Shown here in pieces: positions 1-9,228 of a stretch of DNA of 49,762 nt. Both the position numbers and the translations under genes were made by a program. Every line of letters starts with the position of its first letter. Positions within the stretch are counted from its first letter, which is position 1. Where the stretch lies: NCBI GenBank assembly GCA_964519245.1, contig CAZFLK010000027.1, positions 1 through 49,762 of the forward strand. Direction: 5' to 3'. The DNA comes from JAYPEY01 sp964519245. Lineage in GTDB: Bacteria > Verrucomicrobiota > Verrucomicrobiia > Limisphaerales > JAYPEY01. Below the pieces are notes generated by a model, which did not search any database, had not been told where the DNA came from, and saw only the letters and a program-made list of their open reading frames with translations.

Positions 1-158
1 TCGACCTGCTGGTAGAGTCGTCCGAACGCGCCCGGAAAAACACCGCTCAGACTTTGAGCGACGCTGTTCTTGAAATCGGCCCAACGGTTGCGCTGCCGTT
101 TGCGCTCGGCCCGGAACTCGTCGGCGTTCGAAGATTCGGTTGTGACTGGGTCTGACAC
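1..158 (-). CDS. Hypothetical protein, N-terminal part only
   Basis: An open frame runs on the minus strand from a GTG at 158 off the left edge of the window. About 52 residues are visible. They start MSDPVTTES and continue with a charged stretch rich in Arg and Lys (RAERKRQRNRWADF) followed by a more hydrophobic part (SVAQSLSGVFPGAFGRLYQQ). No family is recognisable from this fragment. It would be transcribed divergently from the O-acyltransferase gene at 347, with a 188-base shared upstream region. The coding call rests on the open frame and the plausible composition only, so it is tentative. Confidence 0.45.
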   Translation of the reverse strand, partial: MSDPVTTESSNADEFRAERKRQRNRWADFKNSVAQSLSGVFPGAFGRLYQQV

Positions 159-346
159 CGGGCGAACTATAGGAACGGCCCACGAACAATGGCAAGCCGA
201 CGCCGGGAAAAGATTGCGGCGCGACGACCCGCCCCATTGCAAGGCCGCGCGCTGTGGGCGAGCAACGCGACTGGCGGATTGTCGATTGTCCGTTCGGGGA
301 ATGGTCGCTAGCCTCGCGGAGCTGCGGAAACGACGCGGCAACCGAG

Positions 347-1831
347 ATGCTCTTCAGCTCATACGTATTCTTGTTCCTGTTTCTTCCGCTGACGCTGGCG
401 GGGTTCTTCGTGATCGGATCGCGGGGGCGGAAGGAGGCGGCCATTGCCTGGCTGGTCTGCGCGTCCTTGTTTTTCTACGCGTGGTGGAAACCGGCCTACC
501 TCGCGATCATTGTGTGCTCCATGCTGTTCAACTACGCCATGGGCCGGTTGATTCAGAAGAGTTCGCGGGGGCGGTTTCTGATGCTGTCGGGCGTGGCGGC
601 CAACCTGGCCCTGCTGGGTTGGTACAAGTACGCGGGTTTCTTCGCGGTCAACCTGAATCACGCCCTTGGCCTGGGCTGGAATCCCCCGGAGATCCTGCTG
701 CCGCTCGCCATCTCGTTCTTCACCTTCCAACAGATCGCCTACCTGGTGGACTGTCATCACGATCGGTCCGGCGAATATGCGTTTTCCCACTACTGCCTGT
801 TCGTGACCTTTTTCCCGCAGCTGATCGCGGGGCCGATTGTGCATCATCGAGAGATGATGCCGCAATTTGAGCTGGGGGCGGCGTTTCGGCTGAAGCATGA
901 CGATATGGCGGCCGGTTTCACGATCTTCACCTTTGGTTTGTTCAAGAAGGTGATCGTGGCGGACGGGCTGGCCAGATATGCGAATCCGGTGTTTTCCGGC
1001 GCCGGGGACGGCCTCGCGTTGTCCGTGTTGGAAGCTTGGGGCGGAGCCCTGGCCTACACATTCCAACTCTATTTCGACTTCTCCGGCTATTCGGACATGG
1101 CGATCGGTCTGGCCCGGCTGTTTGGAATCCGCCTGCCCGAGAATTTCAATTCACCTTATCAGGCCGCCAGCATCATCGAGTTCTGGCGTCGCTGGCATAT
1201 CACGCTTTCCCGCTTTCTCCGCGACCACATCTACATCCCGCTGGGAGGCAACCAAAAAGGGGAGACCCGGCGTTATCTGAACGTGTTTGCCACCATGTTG
1301 TTGGGCGGGCTTTGGCATGGCGCCGGATGGACGTTTGTCGCGTGGGGAGCCCTGCATGGGGTCTACCTGATGATGAACCATGCGTGGCGTCGCTTCGCTG
1401 TCCCGGGAGCGAGGGGCTCGGCTGTCGCGGGCGTGGCATCCCGGGTGGCGACGTTCCTTGCCGTCGTCGTCGCCTGGGTTCTGTTCCGGGCGGAGAGTTT
1501 CGCCGGCGCGGTCGTCGTGCTGAGGGCCATGGCGGGCTTTGGAAAGCCGGGATTTTCGGAGTTCTCGGTGAATCATCTCGCCGAATGGGATGACGCCTTC
1601 GGGTTGATTGGCATGGCGGCGGGCATTGCGTGGCTCCTGCCGAACACACAACAGATCATGCGGCGCAGCCGTCCCATACTCACGGAACCGGAAGCCGTGT
1701 CCCAGCGATCGCCTTTTCGCGAGCTGGTCCATTCCCAGACCCTCGGCTGGAGCCTCCTCACCGGCGTGGTGTTTGCCTACTCGGTAATCGGCGTCTCAAA
1801 AGGCGGCGATTTCCTATATTTCAACTTTTGA
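347..1831 (+). CDS. MBOAT-family membrane O-acyltransferase (AlgI-like)
   Basis: The product (494 aa) is a polytopic inner-membrane protein of the MBOAT family that, like AlgI, moves acetyl groups across the membrane for O-acetylation of an exopolysaccharide or envelope glycan. The start at 347 is preferred over an in-frame GTG at 254 because family members begin with a motif like MLFSSYVFLFLFLPL. Many hydrophobic segments are visible. The family signature LLGGLWHGAGWTF contains His324, with a second His337 in GALHG, matching the catalytic histidine region of AlgI. The central FDFSGYSDMAIG motif is also typical. The stop is followed five bases later by the next gene, so the two are probably one operon. 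The acceptor polymer cannot be read from the sequence. Confidence 0.9.
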   Translation: MLFSSYVFLFLFLPLTLAGFFVIGSRGRKEAAIAWLVCASLFFYAWWKPAYLAIIVCSMLFNYAMGRLIQKSSRGRFLMLSGVAANLALLGWYKYAGFFAVNLNHALGLGWNPPEILLPLAISFFTFQQIAYLVDCHHDRSGEYAFSHYCLFVTFFPQLIAGPIVHHREMMPQFELGAAFRLKHDDMAAGFTIFTFGLFKKVIVADGLARYANPVFSGAGDGLALSVLEAWGGALAYTFQLYFDFSGYSDMAIGLARLFGIRLPENFNSPYQAASIIEFWRRWHITLSRFLRDHIYIPLGGNQKGETRRYLNVFATMLLGGLWHGAGWTFVAWGALHGVYLMMNHAWRRFAVPGARGSAVAGVASRVATFLAVVVAWVLFRAESFAGAVVVLRAMAGFGKPGFSEFSVNHLAEWDDAFGLIGMAAGIAWLLPNTQQIMRRSRPILTEPEAVSQRSPFRELVHSQTLGWSLLTGVVFAYSVIGVSKGGDFLYFNF

Positions 1832-1836
1832 CCGGC

Positions 1837-2859
1837 ATGAATCATTCCCACGACAAGCCCGGACTGCCTGAGCGGATTCCCAGGCCGCTGGTTGGCGCAT
1901 GGCGCGCGGCGCGACGGGTGTTCGGGCGAAAGCTTGGCCCGCGACGCTACTTTGTGGTTTCCATGGCGACGGCCTTTGGGTTGTTGTTTGCGATCAGCGC
2001 GCTGGGAGTCTGGAGCGTGTTCTTCGACGAGCTGTTCGGCTACCAGATCCTCTATCGCCATCAGGAGGAGAAAACCCGCGGGTTGCACAATGTTGAAACC
2101 GTGTTCGTGGGGGACAGTTCCATGGGCAATTCAATCGACGCGGAGCTTTTCTCGGAACTGACCGGATCGCCGTCGGTCAATCTCGCGCTTACGGGCCTTT
2201 ACGGTTATGCCGGGGCCTACAATATGCTGAAGAAGGTGGAGAAGAACCCCGTTCGCAACGTGGTCGTGATGTCGACGCTCGACACCTTTTCACGAGGGAC
2301 ATCCTATGGCGGCTACCTGCTGACCATCTCCGATATCGCGGATCTTGAAGAACTGGACGGCGAGGAACGCTCCCGGTCCCTGGCTGCCTTCTACAGCATG
2401 ATTCTGTCCTCGGGCAATTTCAAGGCGACCATCAAGAGCCTGCTGGGACTCGGGAAACGGAGGTTTGAGATTGTCTCCGACTACATCGAGCAGGGCCCCC
2501 CGATTGACCCCCGCGGGCCCCGCGGCCTGAAGCCCGGCCAGATCAGGAGGGAAAAGCAGCGCTTTCTTCTCAAGCTCCTGGACTTCTGCCGGGAGCGCGG
2601 AATCAACGTGATCCATGCGCATGGCCCGATCTACGAGGGCATGGCCCGGGAGTCGGGGGACTACATCGACGCGGTCAACAAGCAGTTGAACGAATCCGGC
2701 GTGATCAACGTGCCCGATATCACCGTAATTCCCCTGGAGAAGATCGGCGATTCGGCGGATCACGTAGCGCCGGCATTCAAACAGGAGTATACCCGGCGCT
2801 ATGCCGCATTATTGGCGTCGCGCCTGGAAATCGGCGATTCGCGCCCCGCCGGGGATTGA
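1837..2859 (+). CDS. Membrane-anchored SGNH-like protein, probable partner of the O-acyltransferase
   Basis: The product (340 aa) has a basic N-terminus, one membrane segment at about residues 38-62, and an extracytoplasmic domain. A GDSS motif at 92-95 in the context VFVGDSSMGNS resembles SGNH block I with its nucleophilic serine, and an Asp/His group (DSADH, 305-309) sits near the C-terminus where the SGNH catalytic dyad lies. In alginate and similar systems an MBOAT protein passes acetyl to such a periplasmic enzyme (AlgJ/AlgX type), which transfers it to sugar hydroxyls. The ATG at 1837 lies five bases after the upstream stop. An in-frame start at 1630 would overlap the MBOAT gene and is rejected. 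The role is inferred from motif and context; overall similarity to AlgJ is not obvious. Confidence 0.7.
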   Translation: MNHSHDKPGLPERIPRPLVGAWRAARRVFGRKLGPRRYFVVSMATAFGLLFAISALGVWSVFFDELFGYQILYRHQEEKTRGLHNVETVFVGDSSMGNSIDAELFSELTGSPSVNLALTGLYGYAGAYNMLKKVEKNPVRNVVVMSTLDTFSRGTSYGGYLLTISDIADLEELDGEERSRSLAAFYSMILSSGNFKATIKSLLGLGKRRFEIVSDYIEQGPPIDPRGPRGLKPGQIRREKQRFLLKLLDFCRERGINVIHAHGPIYEGMARESGDYIDAVNKQLNESGVINVPDITVIPLEKIGDSADHVAPAFKQEYTRRYAALLASRLEIGDSRPAGD

Positions 2860-3023
2860 TCGACTCAGGACAATGGGGCGCAGGGACGCCGCGAAAAGAT
2901 TGCCTGCCCCCGAACGTATGCGGATACTCGTCCGAGCCCACACGCATGCATTGTGAACCTGCAGAACCAACACCGGCTGTGATCCGCCGGAAATTCAATT
3001 CCGAGCGCGACTGACAGCCTGCC

Positions 3024-3701
3024 ATGGGAACCCGTCCTTCTGCCACAACGCTTGAACCCGAAATGACCGACACCGAGTTGTCGGCGTTGAAGTCATGGGT
3101 CCAGGAAGCCGGATTGGGCGGTCCGCACCTGGAGATCGGCACGGCGGCGGGCGGCACCCTTTGTTTCCTGATGGGGCTGTATTCTGACGGATTGCGTCCT
3201 CCCTTCTCGGTGGTCGACACCATGGCCTACTTCCCGGACCAGCAAGGCATCGTCAATCGCAACCTGGCGGACAACGGATTGCGCGCGGATGAGGTCGACT
3301 TCAGGACCAAGAGCAGTGACGCGGCTTTCGCCGAGGCCGAACAGGCCAATGACCGCTTCGATTTCATCCTGGTCGACGCCTCACACAAGATCCGCTACGT
3401 GATGGACGACCTTCGTTGGATGCGGTTGCTCAACGTCGGCGGCATCGCCTGCTTCCATGACTATGCGCCGCGTTTCAAGGGCGTGCGCTGGCCGATCGAC
3501 CGCTTCCTGCGTCGCAATCCGCACTTCACCCGCGTCGGTCAGGCCGACAGCCTGCTTTGTCTGCGGAAGGAGCGCGCGGGCGACGGTTCGGAGGTTTCCC
3601 TCGGCGATCGACTTTGGGCGCGTGTTTGCTCACCCATTCTTCAATGGGATCTGAGCCTCCAGAAACGCCGGGCGCGGAAGGCTGAAACGACAACTTCATG
3701 A
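3024..3701 (+). CDS. Class I SAM-dependent methyltransferase (Methyltransf_24 / CmcI-like)
   Basis: The product (225 aa) carries the SAM-binding motif I (LEIGTAAGGT) near residue 37, an acidic strand FILVDASHKIRYVMDDL around residue 115, and the GGIACFHDY motif after it. This is the arrangement seen in Methyltransf_24 proteins, which often modify glycans or natural products. An alternative ATG at 3063 (MTDTELSA) may be the true start, since the first 13 residues look unstructured. Its last four bases overlap the start of the glycosyltransferase gene (ATGA), which implies coupled translation and a shared role in making a surface saccharide. The substrate is unknown. Confidence 0.75.
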   Translation: MGTRPSATTLEPEMTDTELSALKSWVQEAGLGGPHLEIGTAAGGTLCFLMGLYSDGLRPPFSVVDTMAYFPDQQGIVNRNLADNGLRADEVDFRTKSSDAAFAEAEQANDRFDFILVDASHKIRYVMDDLRWMRLLNVGGIACFHDYAPRFKGVRWPIDRFLRRNPHFTRVGQADSLLCLRKERAGDGSEVSLGDRLWARVCSPILQWDLSLQKRRARKAETTTS

Positions 3702-4828
3702 GCGTGGACGAGCCATGGCGAATCGTCCACTCCGAGGCGTCGCTGGGATGGGGCGGGCAGGAACACCGCGTGTTCGCCGAGTTGGTCGGTTTCCGGGAGC
3801 GCGGCGCGTGGACGGCGCTGTTGGCGCCTGAGTCCAGCGTGGTCTACCAACGGGCCCGGGACGCGGGCATCACCGTCAAGCATCTGGACGTCAAGAAGAT
3901 CCGCTATCCGATCAACGCGCTTCGGCTGAAGAGCTGGCTGCGCGAGAACCGGGTCCAGGTGGTGAATACCCACAGCTCCAGAGACGGCTACGTTGTCGGG
4001 GCCGCCGCGCGACTCGCCGGGACGCCATTGCTGATCCGGTCACGACATATCGATGTCACCTATCCCAATCGATGGGCTAGCCGACACGCCTTCACCACGC
4101 TCGCGGATCGCGTGATCACGACCAGTGACAAGATCACGGCTAACTTGCGGGAAACGTTCAACCTCCCCGAGGGGCGCGTCTCGACCATCGCCACGGGCAT
4201 CGATTTGAATCGTTTCAACCCAGACGGCGACAAGGCTGAGTTGTTCGACGGCCGCGGATCCGCCGATCGCAATCCGACGTCGCCGGTCGTCGGAATGGTT
4301 TCGGTGTTGCGCTCTTGGAAGGGGCATCCCTTTTTCCTCGAAGCGGCTCGAATGCTGAAGGATCGGGGCGCGGGGATTCGCTTCGTCATTGTCGGCGAGG
4401 GGCCGCAACGTGAGAACATCGAGGCCAGGATCGCGGATTTGAAGTTGGGCGATGACGTGACGCTAGCCGGGCATCGCGAGGATGTGCCCGCAGTCCTGCG
4501 CGCATTGGATGTATTGGCGATTCCCTCGACCGGCCATGAGGGCGTGCCGCAGATCGGTTTGCAGGCGCTGGCCTCGAAAACGACGGTCGTCGGCAGCGAG
4601 GCCGGGGGGATTCCGGAGATCATCCGACCGAATGAAACCGGACGCATTGTCCCGACCGAGAATGCCGAAGCCTTGGCAAGCGCCATTGAAGCAACCTTGT
4701 GGGAAACGGAAACCACCGATCAATTCCGCGAGAACGGGCGACGCTTCGTCGAGCGGGAGCACAGCCTCGATCATATGCTGGACCGGCTGGAGACGATCTA
4801 CCGGGCGGCGATCCACCCGACCGGTTAG
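3698..4828 (+). CDS. Glycosyltransferase family 4
   Basis: The product (376 aa) shows the GT-B architecture of GT4. The N-terminal half contains GWGGQEHRVFAE, a typical glycine-rich acceptor-side loop. The C-terminal half holds MVSVLRSWKGHPFFLEA and FVIVGEGPQ, followed by the nucleotide-sugar site HEGVPQIGLQAL. The usual EX7E pair reads E281...Q289 here, so the second glutamate is replaced by glutamine, as occurs in several lipopolysaccharide-core transferases. It is coupled by ATGA overlap to the upstream methyltransferase and faces an MsbA-type exporter 18 bases away. A role in lipopolysaccharide core or another cell-surface glycan is likely. Donor and acceptor are not determinable from sequence. 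Confidence 0.85.
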   Translation: MSVDEPWRIVHSEASLGWGGQEHRVFAELVGFRERGAWTALLAPESSVVYQRARDAGITVKHLDVKKIRYPINALRLKSWLRENRVQVVNTHSSRDGYVVGAAARLAGTPLLIRSRHIDVTYPNRWASRHAFTTLADRVITTSDKITANLRETFNLPEGRVSTIATGIDLNRFNPDGDKAELFDGRGSADRNPTSPVVGMVSVLRSWKGHPFFLEAARMLKDRGAGIRFVIVGEGPQRENIEARIADLKLGDDVTLAGHREDVPAVLRALDVLAIPSTGHEGVPQIGLQALASKTTVVGSEAGGIPEIIRPNETGRIVPTENAEALASAIEATLWETETTDQFRENGRRFVEREHSLDHMLDRLETIYRAAIHPTG

Positions 4829-4846
4829 CGCTTCTCGCCTTCGGGC

Positions 4847-6724
4847 TCAGAGATCCTCGGCCCGGATGCCCTGCTTGGCGGCCATGGCCGCGAAGGCCCC
4901 GCCTTTGCGTATCAGTTCCTCGTAGCCGCCGATCTCCACGATGCGACCCTTGGAGAGGACGACGATCCGATGCATGTTGGCCAGGGTGGAAAGTCGATGC
5001 GCAATACAAAGGACCGTGCGGTGTTCCGCCAGTTCATCAACGGCTCGCTGCACTTCACCTTCCGCATCCGAATCCAGGGCCGCGGTCGCCTCATCCAGAG
5101 CGAGCACTGGCGCATCCCTGACGAAAGCGCGGGCGATCGACAGCCGTTGCCGTTGCCCCCCGGACAGTTTGACGCCCCGTTCGCCCACATTGGTGTCGTA
5201 GCCATTCTCCAATCGCTCAATGAACTCGTGCGCATGCGCGGCCTTGGCGGCTGCGATAATTTCCTCCCGCGTGGCATCCTGCCGGCCGCAGGCGATGTTC
5301 TCGGCCACGGTCATGTCGAACAGCACGATCTCCTGGCTGACAAGGGCCAGATGCTGGCGCAGGTCCTCGGTGCGCAATTCCCGCAGATCAACGCCGCCCA
5401 ATGTCACACGGCCCTCGGTGGGATCGAAGAAGCGAAACACCAGATTGATCATCGTGCTCTTGCCGGAACCGCTTTCGCCGGCGATGCCGATTCGCTCGCC
5501 GGCCTTGATGTTCAGACTGACGTCCTGGAGGACGGGCGTGTCCTCATAGGCGAATCCGACCCCCTCGAAGGTGACATTGCCGGCGGAGGATTCGATCGCC
5601 TTCACGCTCGCCGGCTCCACGACCGTGGCTTCCTGGTCGAAGATCTCCTTCAGACGATCCACGCCGACACTGGCCTGGGAAAAGAGCATGTGCAGCCGGG
5701 AAATCTTCTTGATGGGATCGTAGGCCAACAACAGTCCGGTGGCGAAGGCGATCATGTCCTCAAGGTCGCGGCCGGACTTGAACACAAAGATCAGAAACGC
5801 TGCGAAGGCCACGGCCACGATGGTCTCCAACACGGGATTCACCAACTGCTGCGCCTGGATGGCCTTCATGTCATTGTGAATGATCTGGCCGCTCAGCTTG
5901 CGAAACCGGTTGATCCGGTAGCTTTCCATGCAGAAGGCCTTCACGACCCGGATGCCGGCGAGCATCTCGATGAGCAGGTTGGACTGGGCGACGCCGGCCT
6001 TGACCTTGCCCTTGCTGGCCTTGCGCACCTTGCGGCCCAAGATAATCAACGGCAGTAGAATGACCGGAACGACGGTCAGGAACGTCAACGTCAGTTTCCA
6101 ATCATTGATGAAAAGAAACGCCGCCACAACCAATACGGTGATAGGCTCCTTGATGATGTCCGATAGCCCGAGATTAAGGGCGCGGTAAAGCATCATGGTG
6201 TCGCCGTTGATGCGGGTCATCAGATCGCCGGATTGGGAGCGGTTGAAGAAATCCAGCGAGAGCATGTTGATCTTCTCCAACACATGAATCCGCATGTCGT
6301 TGATGACCCGGGTGCTGACCCAGCCCATCAGGTAGCTGCTGGCGTAACCAAGGAACCCGCGCGACGCCACCAACAGGGGCAACAACAACAACAGTCCGAC
6401 CGCCTCCTTGAGGCCCACATCCCGCCCGGGGCGCGGCAGCCACTCATCGACCATTTCCTCGTAGCTCCGTTTCCAACGGGCGGCATTGAATCCAATCTTC
6501 TCACCAACGCCGTCCAGAAGAGATTTCCCGGGCTCCGCGGCAGCGACTTCAGTAGGCTTGCTGGACGGCAACTCCATCCGACCGACCAGGGTCTTCACGC
6601 CGCCGAGAATGAGGCCGTGAGACAACCCGAAGAGAACGCCCAGAATGACGGCCAGGATGAAGCGTCGCCAATAGTTCCGCAGAAAGGGCAGGCCAAACTT
6701 CAGAATGTTCTCAAGGTTCTTCAC
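4847..6724 (-). CDS. MsbA-type lipid exporter, ABC transmembrane and ATPase fusion
   Basis: The product (625 aa from the chosen GTG at 6724) is a half-transporter with an N-terminal six-helix domain and a C-terminal ATPase. Visible motifs are Walker A GESGSGKST (about 412-420), signature LSGGQRQR (about 518), Walker B VLALDEAT and the H-loop IAHRLS. A linker of about 80 residues rich in charged and Pro residues separates the first membrane helices. The frame opens further to a TTG at 6775, but MKNLENILKFGLPFLRNYW starting at 6724 looks like the normal beginning of MsbA relatives. MsbA flips lipid A-core across the inner membrane. The adjacent convergent saccharide genes support an envelope-lipid role, although multidrug-type substrates cannot be excluded. 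Confidence 0.88.
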   Translation of the reverse strand: MKNLENILKFGLPFLRNYWRRFILAVILGVLFGLSHGLILGGVKTLVGRMELPSSKPTEVAAAEPGKSLLDGVGEKIGFNAARWKRSYEEMVDEWLPRPGRDVGLKEAVGLLLLLPLLVASRGFLGYASSYLMGWVSTRVINDMRIHVLEKINMLSLDFFNRSQSGDLMTRINGDTMMLYRALNLGLSDIIKEPITVLVVAAFLFINDWKLTLTFLTVVPVILLPLIILGRKVRKASKGKVKAGVAQSNLLIEMLAGIRVVKAFCMESYRINRFRKLSGQIIHNDMKAIQAQQLVNPVLETIVAVAFAAFLIFVFKSGRDLEDMIAFATGLLLAYDPIKKISRLHMLFSQASVGVDRLKEIFDQEATVVEPASVKAIESSAGNVTFEGVGFAYEDTPVLQDVSLNIKAGERIGIAGESGSGKSTMINLVFRFFDPTEGRVTLGGVDLRELRTEDLRQHLALVSQEIVLFDMTVAENIACGRQDATREEIIAAAKAAHAHEFIERLENGYDTNVGERGVKLSGGQRQRLSIARAFVRDAPVLALDEATAALDSDAEGEVQRAVDELAEHRTVLCIAHRLSTLANMHRIVVLSKGRIVEIGGYEELIRKGGAFAAMAAKQGIRAEDL

Positions 6725-6825
6725 GGATGAATGGATCAGGAAACGAAGGGCTTCCACTAGCCCAACCGCCGACAAAGCACAACCTCAACCTGAGCCCTGC
6801 CACAACGCGGCTCCAAGCCCCGGAG

Positions 6826-6845
6826 CGCGGACATCCTTGTCCGCG
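6826..6845. repeat. 20-base palindrome between msbA-like and sulfatase genes
   Basis: CGCGGACA and TGTCCGCG are separated by TCCT, giving a perfect 8-base-pair stem with a 4-base loop. It lies downstream of the sulfatase gene (minus strand), so it could end that transcript, but no T-run follows. It resembles other short GC-rich palindromes scattered between genes in this window. Confidence 0.6.
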
Positions 6846-6909
6846 AGTTGCCTGCGCCGCTCCGTCGCTGCCCTTCCGGCCTTGGTTGCGGCGGGGCGAG
6901 TCCCCCACG

Positions 6910-8487
6910 CTAGGGACTGTAGGCCTTACGACGCCAGTCCGTCCAAAGACGCCCCAACCGACGGGCGACATCCGGATTCTGGTCGGCGACGTTGGTGATC
7001 TCAGTCATGTCTATGTCCATGTCATAAAGCTCCCATTGCTCGGGGCGGCCCTGATTCTTTCGTCCAGGTTTGCGGGAAAGGGACTTGGTGACGAGCTTCC
7101 ATCGCTTCTCCCGCACCGCACCGCCACTGCCATACTCGAAAAAGATGGGGTTCTTTCGCGCCGGCAGTTCCTTCCCCGCCAAGGCCGGCAACAGGCTCTC
7201 GCCTTGCAGCGGGACGATCGACTGTCCCCGAGAGTTATCAGGATACGCCGCCCCAGTAATCTCCAGAAACGTCGCCATGACGTCGACGAAATGAACGGGT
7301 TGTCGATTGATGCCTCCGCCATCAGTGATCACTCTGGGCCAATACACAATGAACGGCGTCCGGATGCCGCCCTCGTGACTGAGGTTCTTCCAGTATCGGA
7401 AGGGCGTGTTGGAAACATTCGCCCAATCCCGCTGCAAAGACGCCCAGCGGGTCAGTGAGCCGATTTCCCCTGTTCCGGTGTTTACATTCTCCGAGGAGCA
7501 TCCGTTATCCGAGGCGAACAGGATCAAGGTATTCTCCTCTTGGCCCAAGGACCTGACCTTGGCCAGGAGCTTCCCGATGTTCTGATCCACGCGATCGATC
7601 ATTGCGGCATAGACCTGCATTCGCCGAATCTGGTCTCTTTTCTTCTCCGGGCTCAAAGCGTCCCAGGCTGTATGCGTCGCGTCGGAGAGCCGAACTTCAC
7701 GCCCGAAGAGACCCTGTTCTTTCTGCCGTTGGAACCGGGCTTCGCGAATCTTCCCATAGCCCACGTCATAGACGCCGTCGTACTTGGCAACATCTTCCGG
7801 CCAGGCGTGCAGGGGATCGTGCGGCGCGGTGTAGTAAACGTAGAGAAAGTAGGGCCGGCTCTCATCTTTGTATTCCTCCAGAAAATCAACCGCCCAGTTG
7901 GTGAAGTAATCTGTCGTGTACCAATCCTTCTCCGAAGGCGAATAGTGTGGAATCATCTTTTCATCATCAAAACAGTATGTGCGAGTCTCGCCCCGCTTGC
8001 GGGCGGGAACGCCTTCACCGGGGCGCTGAAGACCCGGATTGAAGTGATTCGCACAGCTCTTTCCGGGGCCATAGTGGAATCCGTAGAAGCGGTCAAAACC
8101 CCGATCGTGAAGACTGGTGGTGGAGTGGTGCTTGCCAACGGCCAGGGTGCGGTAGCCTTGCGTCCGGAGCAGTTCGGCGACGGTGACGGCGTTCCTGATG
8201 CCGCCTTTGGAGCTGCGACCCATGCCGCATTGCTGCGCGTAGACACCGATGAGCAGACAAGCCCGTGAGGGAAAACACTTGGAGGTGTTATACATGCTGG
8301 TGAAACGGAGGCCTCTCCTCGCCAAACGGTCAATATTCGGCGTCTTCACCTCCCCGCCATAACAGCCAATGTCCGAGTAGCCCATGTCATCAACCAGGAT
8401 GAGAATGATGTTGGGTCTCGATGAGTCGTTCGGCTGTGTCGCAAGCGCAGCTTGAACGCAAAGCAGGATGGCGAGGAGCAGTTTCAT
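6910..8487 (-). CDS. Secreted sulfatase (type I, formylglycine-dependent)
   Basis: The product (525 aa) begins with a signal peptide (MKLLLAILLCVQAALA) and then the sulfatase metal-site motif NIILILVDDMGYSDIGCYGG, with Asp33 and Asp34. The activation motif C71-F-P-S-R75 followed by ACLLIG is the classical CxPSR sequence whose cysteine is converted to formylglycine. Later motifs such as GKHHS and FASDNGCSSEN are also typical. It should hydrolyse sulfate esters of polysaccharides or related compounds in the periplasm or outside the cell. No formylglycine-generating enzyme gene is in the window. Its ATG overlaps the end of an out-of-frame reading through the upstream pseudogene, so that overlap is not evidence of an operon. 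Confidence 0.93.
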   Translation of the reverse strand: MKLLLAILLCVQAALATQPNDSSRPNIILILVDDMGYSDIGCYGGEVKTPNIDRLARRGLRFTSMYNTSKCFPSRACLLIGVYAQQCGMGRSSKGGIRNAVTVAELLRTQGYRTLAVGKHHSTTSLHDRGFDRFYGFHYGPGKSCANHFNPGLQRPGEGVPARKRGETRTYCFDDEKMIPHYSPSEKDWYTTDYFTNWAVDFLEEYKDESRPYFLYVYYTAPHDPLHAWPEDVAKYDGVYDVGYGKIREARFQRQKEQGLFGREVRLSDATHTAWDALSPEKKRDQIRRMQVYAAMIDRVDQNIGKLLAKVRSLGQEENTLILFASDNGCSSENVNTGTGEIGSLTRWASLQRDWANVSNTPFRYWKNLSHEGGIRTPFIVYWPRVITDGGGINRQPVHFVDVMATFLEITGAAYPDNSRGQSIVPLQGESLLPALAGKELPARKNPIFFEYGSGGAVREKRWKLVTKSLSRKPGRKNQGRPEQWELYDMDIDMTEITNVADQNPDVARRLGRLWTDWRRKAYSP

Positions 8488-8515
8488 GAGGAGGAAGAGG
8501 ATCGACCGGTCGGCT

Positions 8516-9116
8516 TCAGGCTTCGTCGAGGCGACTTCGAACGAGCCGGATGAGGTCCGCGTTCTGGAATGGTTTGGGAAGGAAATCGATTGCCCAGAAA
8601 CGGAGCCACATTCTGCCCGTTGGTTCGAATATTCAGGACCATACCAGGGGTTTCCACGAAGGCGCCACGGAGCAGTTTGCGTGAAAGAGCGGCGGCCAGA
8701 CTCAAGGATTCCGGCGCCGGTTGACCAGCCGTGGCATCCAGCACAGTGATGCGAGCCGCCTTGACCATCGTGGAACCCTGCGATTCGGTGAAGCCTTCCA
8801 CGGCAATTCTGGCGCCGACGGGCGGCAATGAATCCTTGGAGGACGGAATCAGGATCAAGCCCTTGCCCTCGTCCTGAACCATCAACCGGCCCGTCCGCGG
8901 AATGATGCCGTAGACAACGCCCTCAGTCTTCACGGGCTGCTTCTGATTCAGCTGCGCGTGGGAGAGTTCTCGTATCGCGGCAATGGAGACGTGGGCCGCA
9001 GTCGTCACCGCTGGGAGAGCAAGCAGACACACACACGCGAGCAGCGCCGCTTTCAGGCGGCGGGTAACGCTGTCGCGTCTCGATGGTCGGCGACCAACCC
9101 GGTCAATGGCGCTCAT
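8516..9116 (-). pseudogene. Collapsed hybrid sensor kinase: signal peptide and OB-like segment joined to the end of a receiver domain
   Basis: From ATG 9116 the frame encodes a signal peptide (LKAALLACVCLLALPAVTTAA) and about 120 residues resembling the OB-like sensory segment found at the N-terminus of large verrucomicrobial hybrid histidine kinases: VKTEGVVYGI, RLMVQDEGKGLILI, GARIAVEGF, then PESLSLAAAL and GAFVETPGMV. Near 8595 this homology stops. In another frame, 8590 down to the TGA at 8516, the sequence reads IDFLPKPF, NADLIRLV and RSRLDEA. This is the C-terminal end of a response-regulator receiver domain, including the conserved KP. The kinase core and most of the receiver are missing. 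A large internal deletion that shifted the frame explains this. Read straight through, the first frame runs on to 8484 as low-complexity sequence. Confidence 0.7.
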
Positions 9117-9228
9117 TGCTGCCGATGAGAAAGAAACGATCGGATCATCGGAATCAGAACGTTTCCACAAGCAACAAAATTACGCCCCTGACTCGGAGAA
9201 CGAAAGCCGCGAGTTTGCGGCTCAATCA

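Noticed and set aside
254..346. Earlier GTG start for the O-acyltransferase
   Set aside because: The extension is hydrophilic and not family-like; MLFSSYVFLF is the normal beginning.
4970..6058. Long plus-strand open frame (362 aa) antisense to the MsbA-type gene
   Set aside because: It mirrors the codon pattern of a clear ABC exporter and has no domain of its own; high GC content produces such shadows.
8484..8487. ATGA overlap between the 9116 frame and the sulfatase start, suggesting coupled translation
   Set aside because: The upstream frame after about 8595 is an out-of-frame reading beyond a deletion; the receiver-domain frame stops at 8516, so the overlap is accidental.
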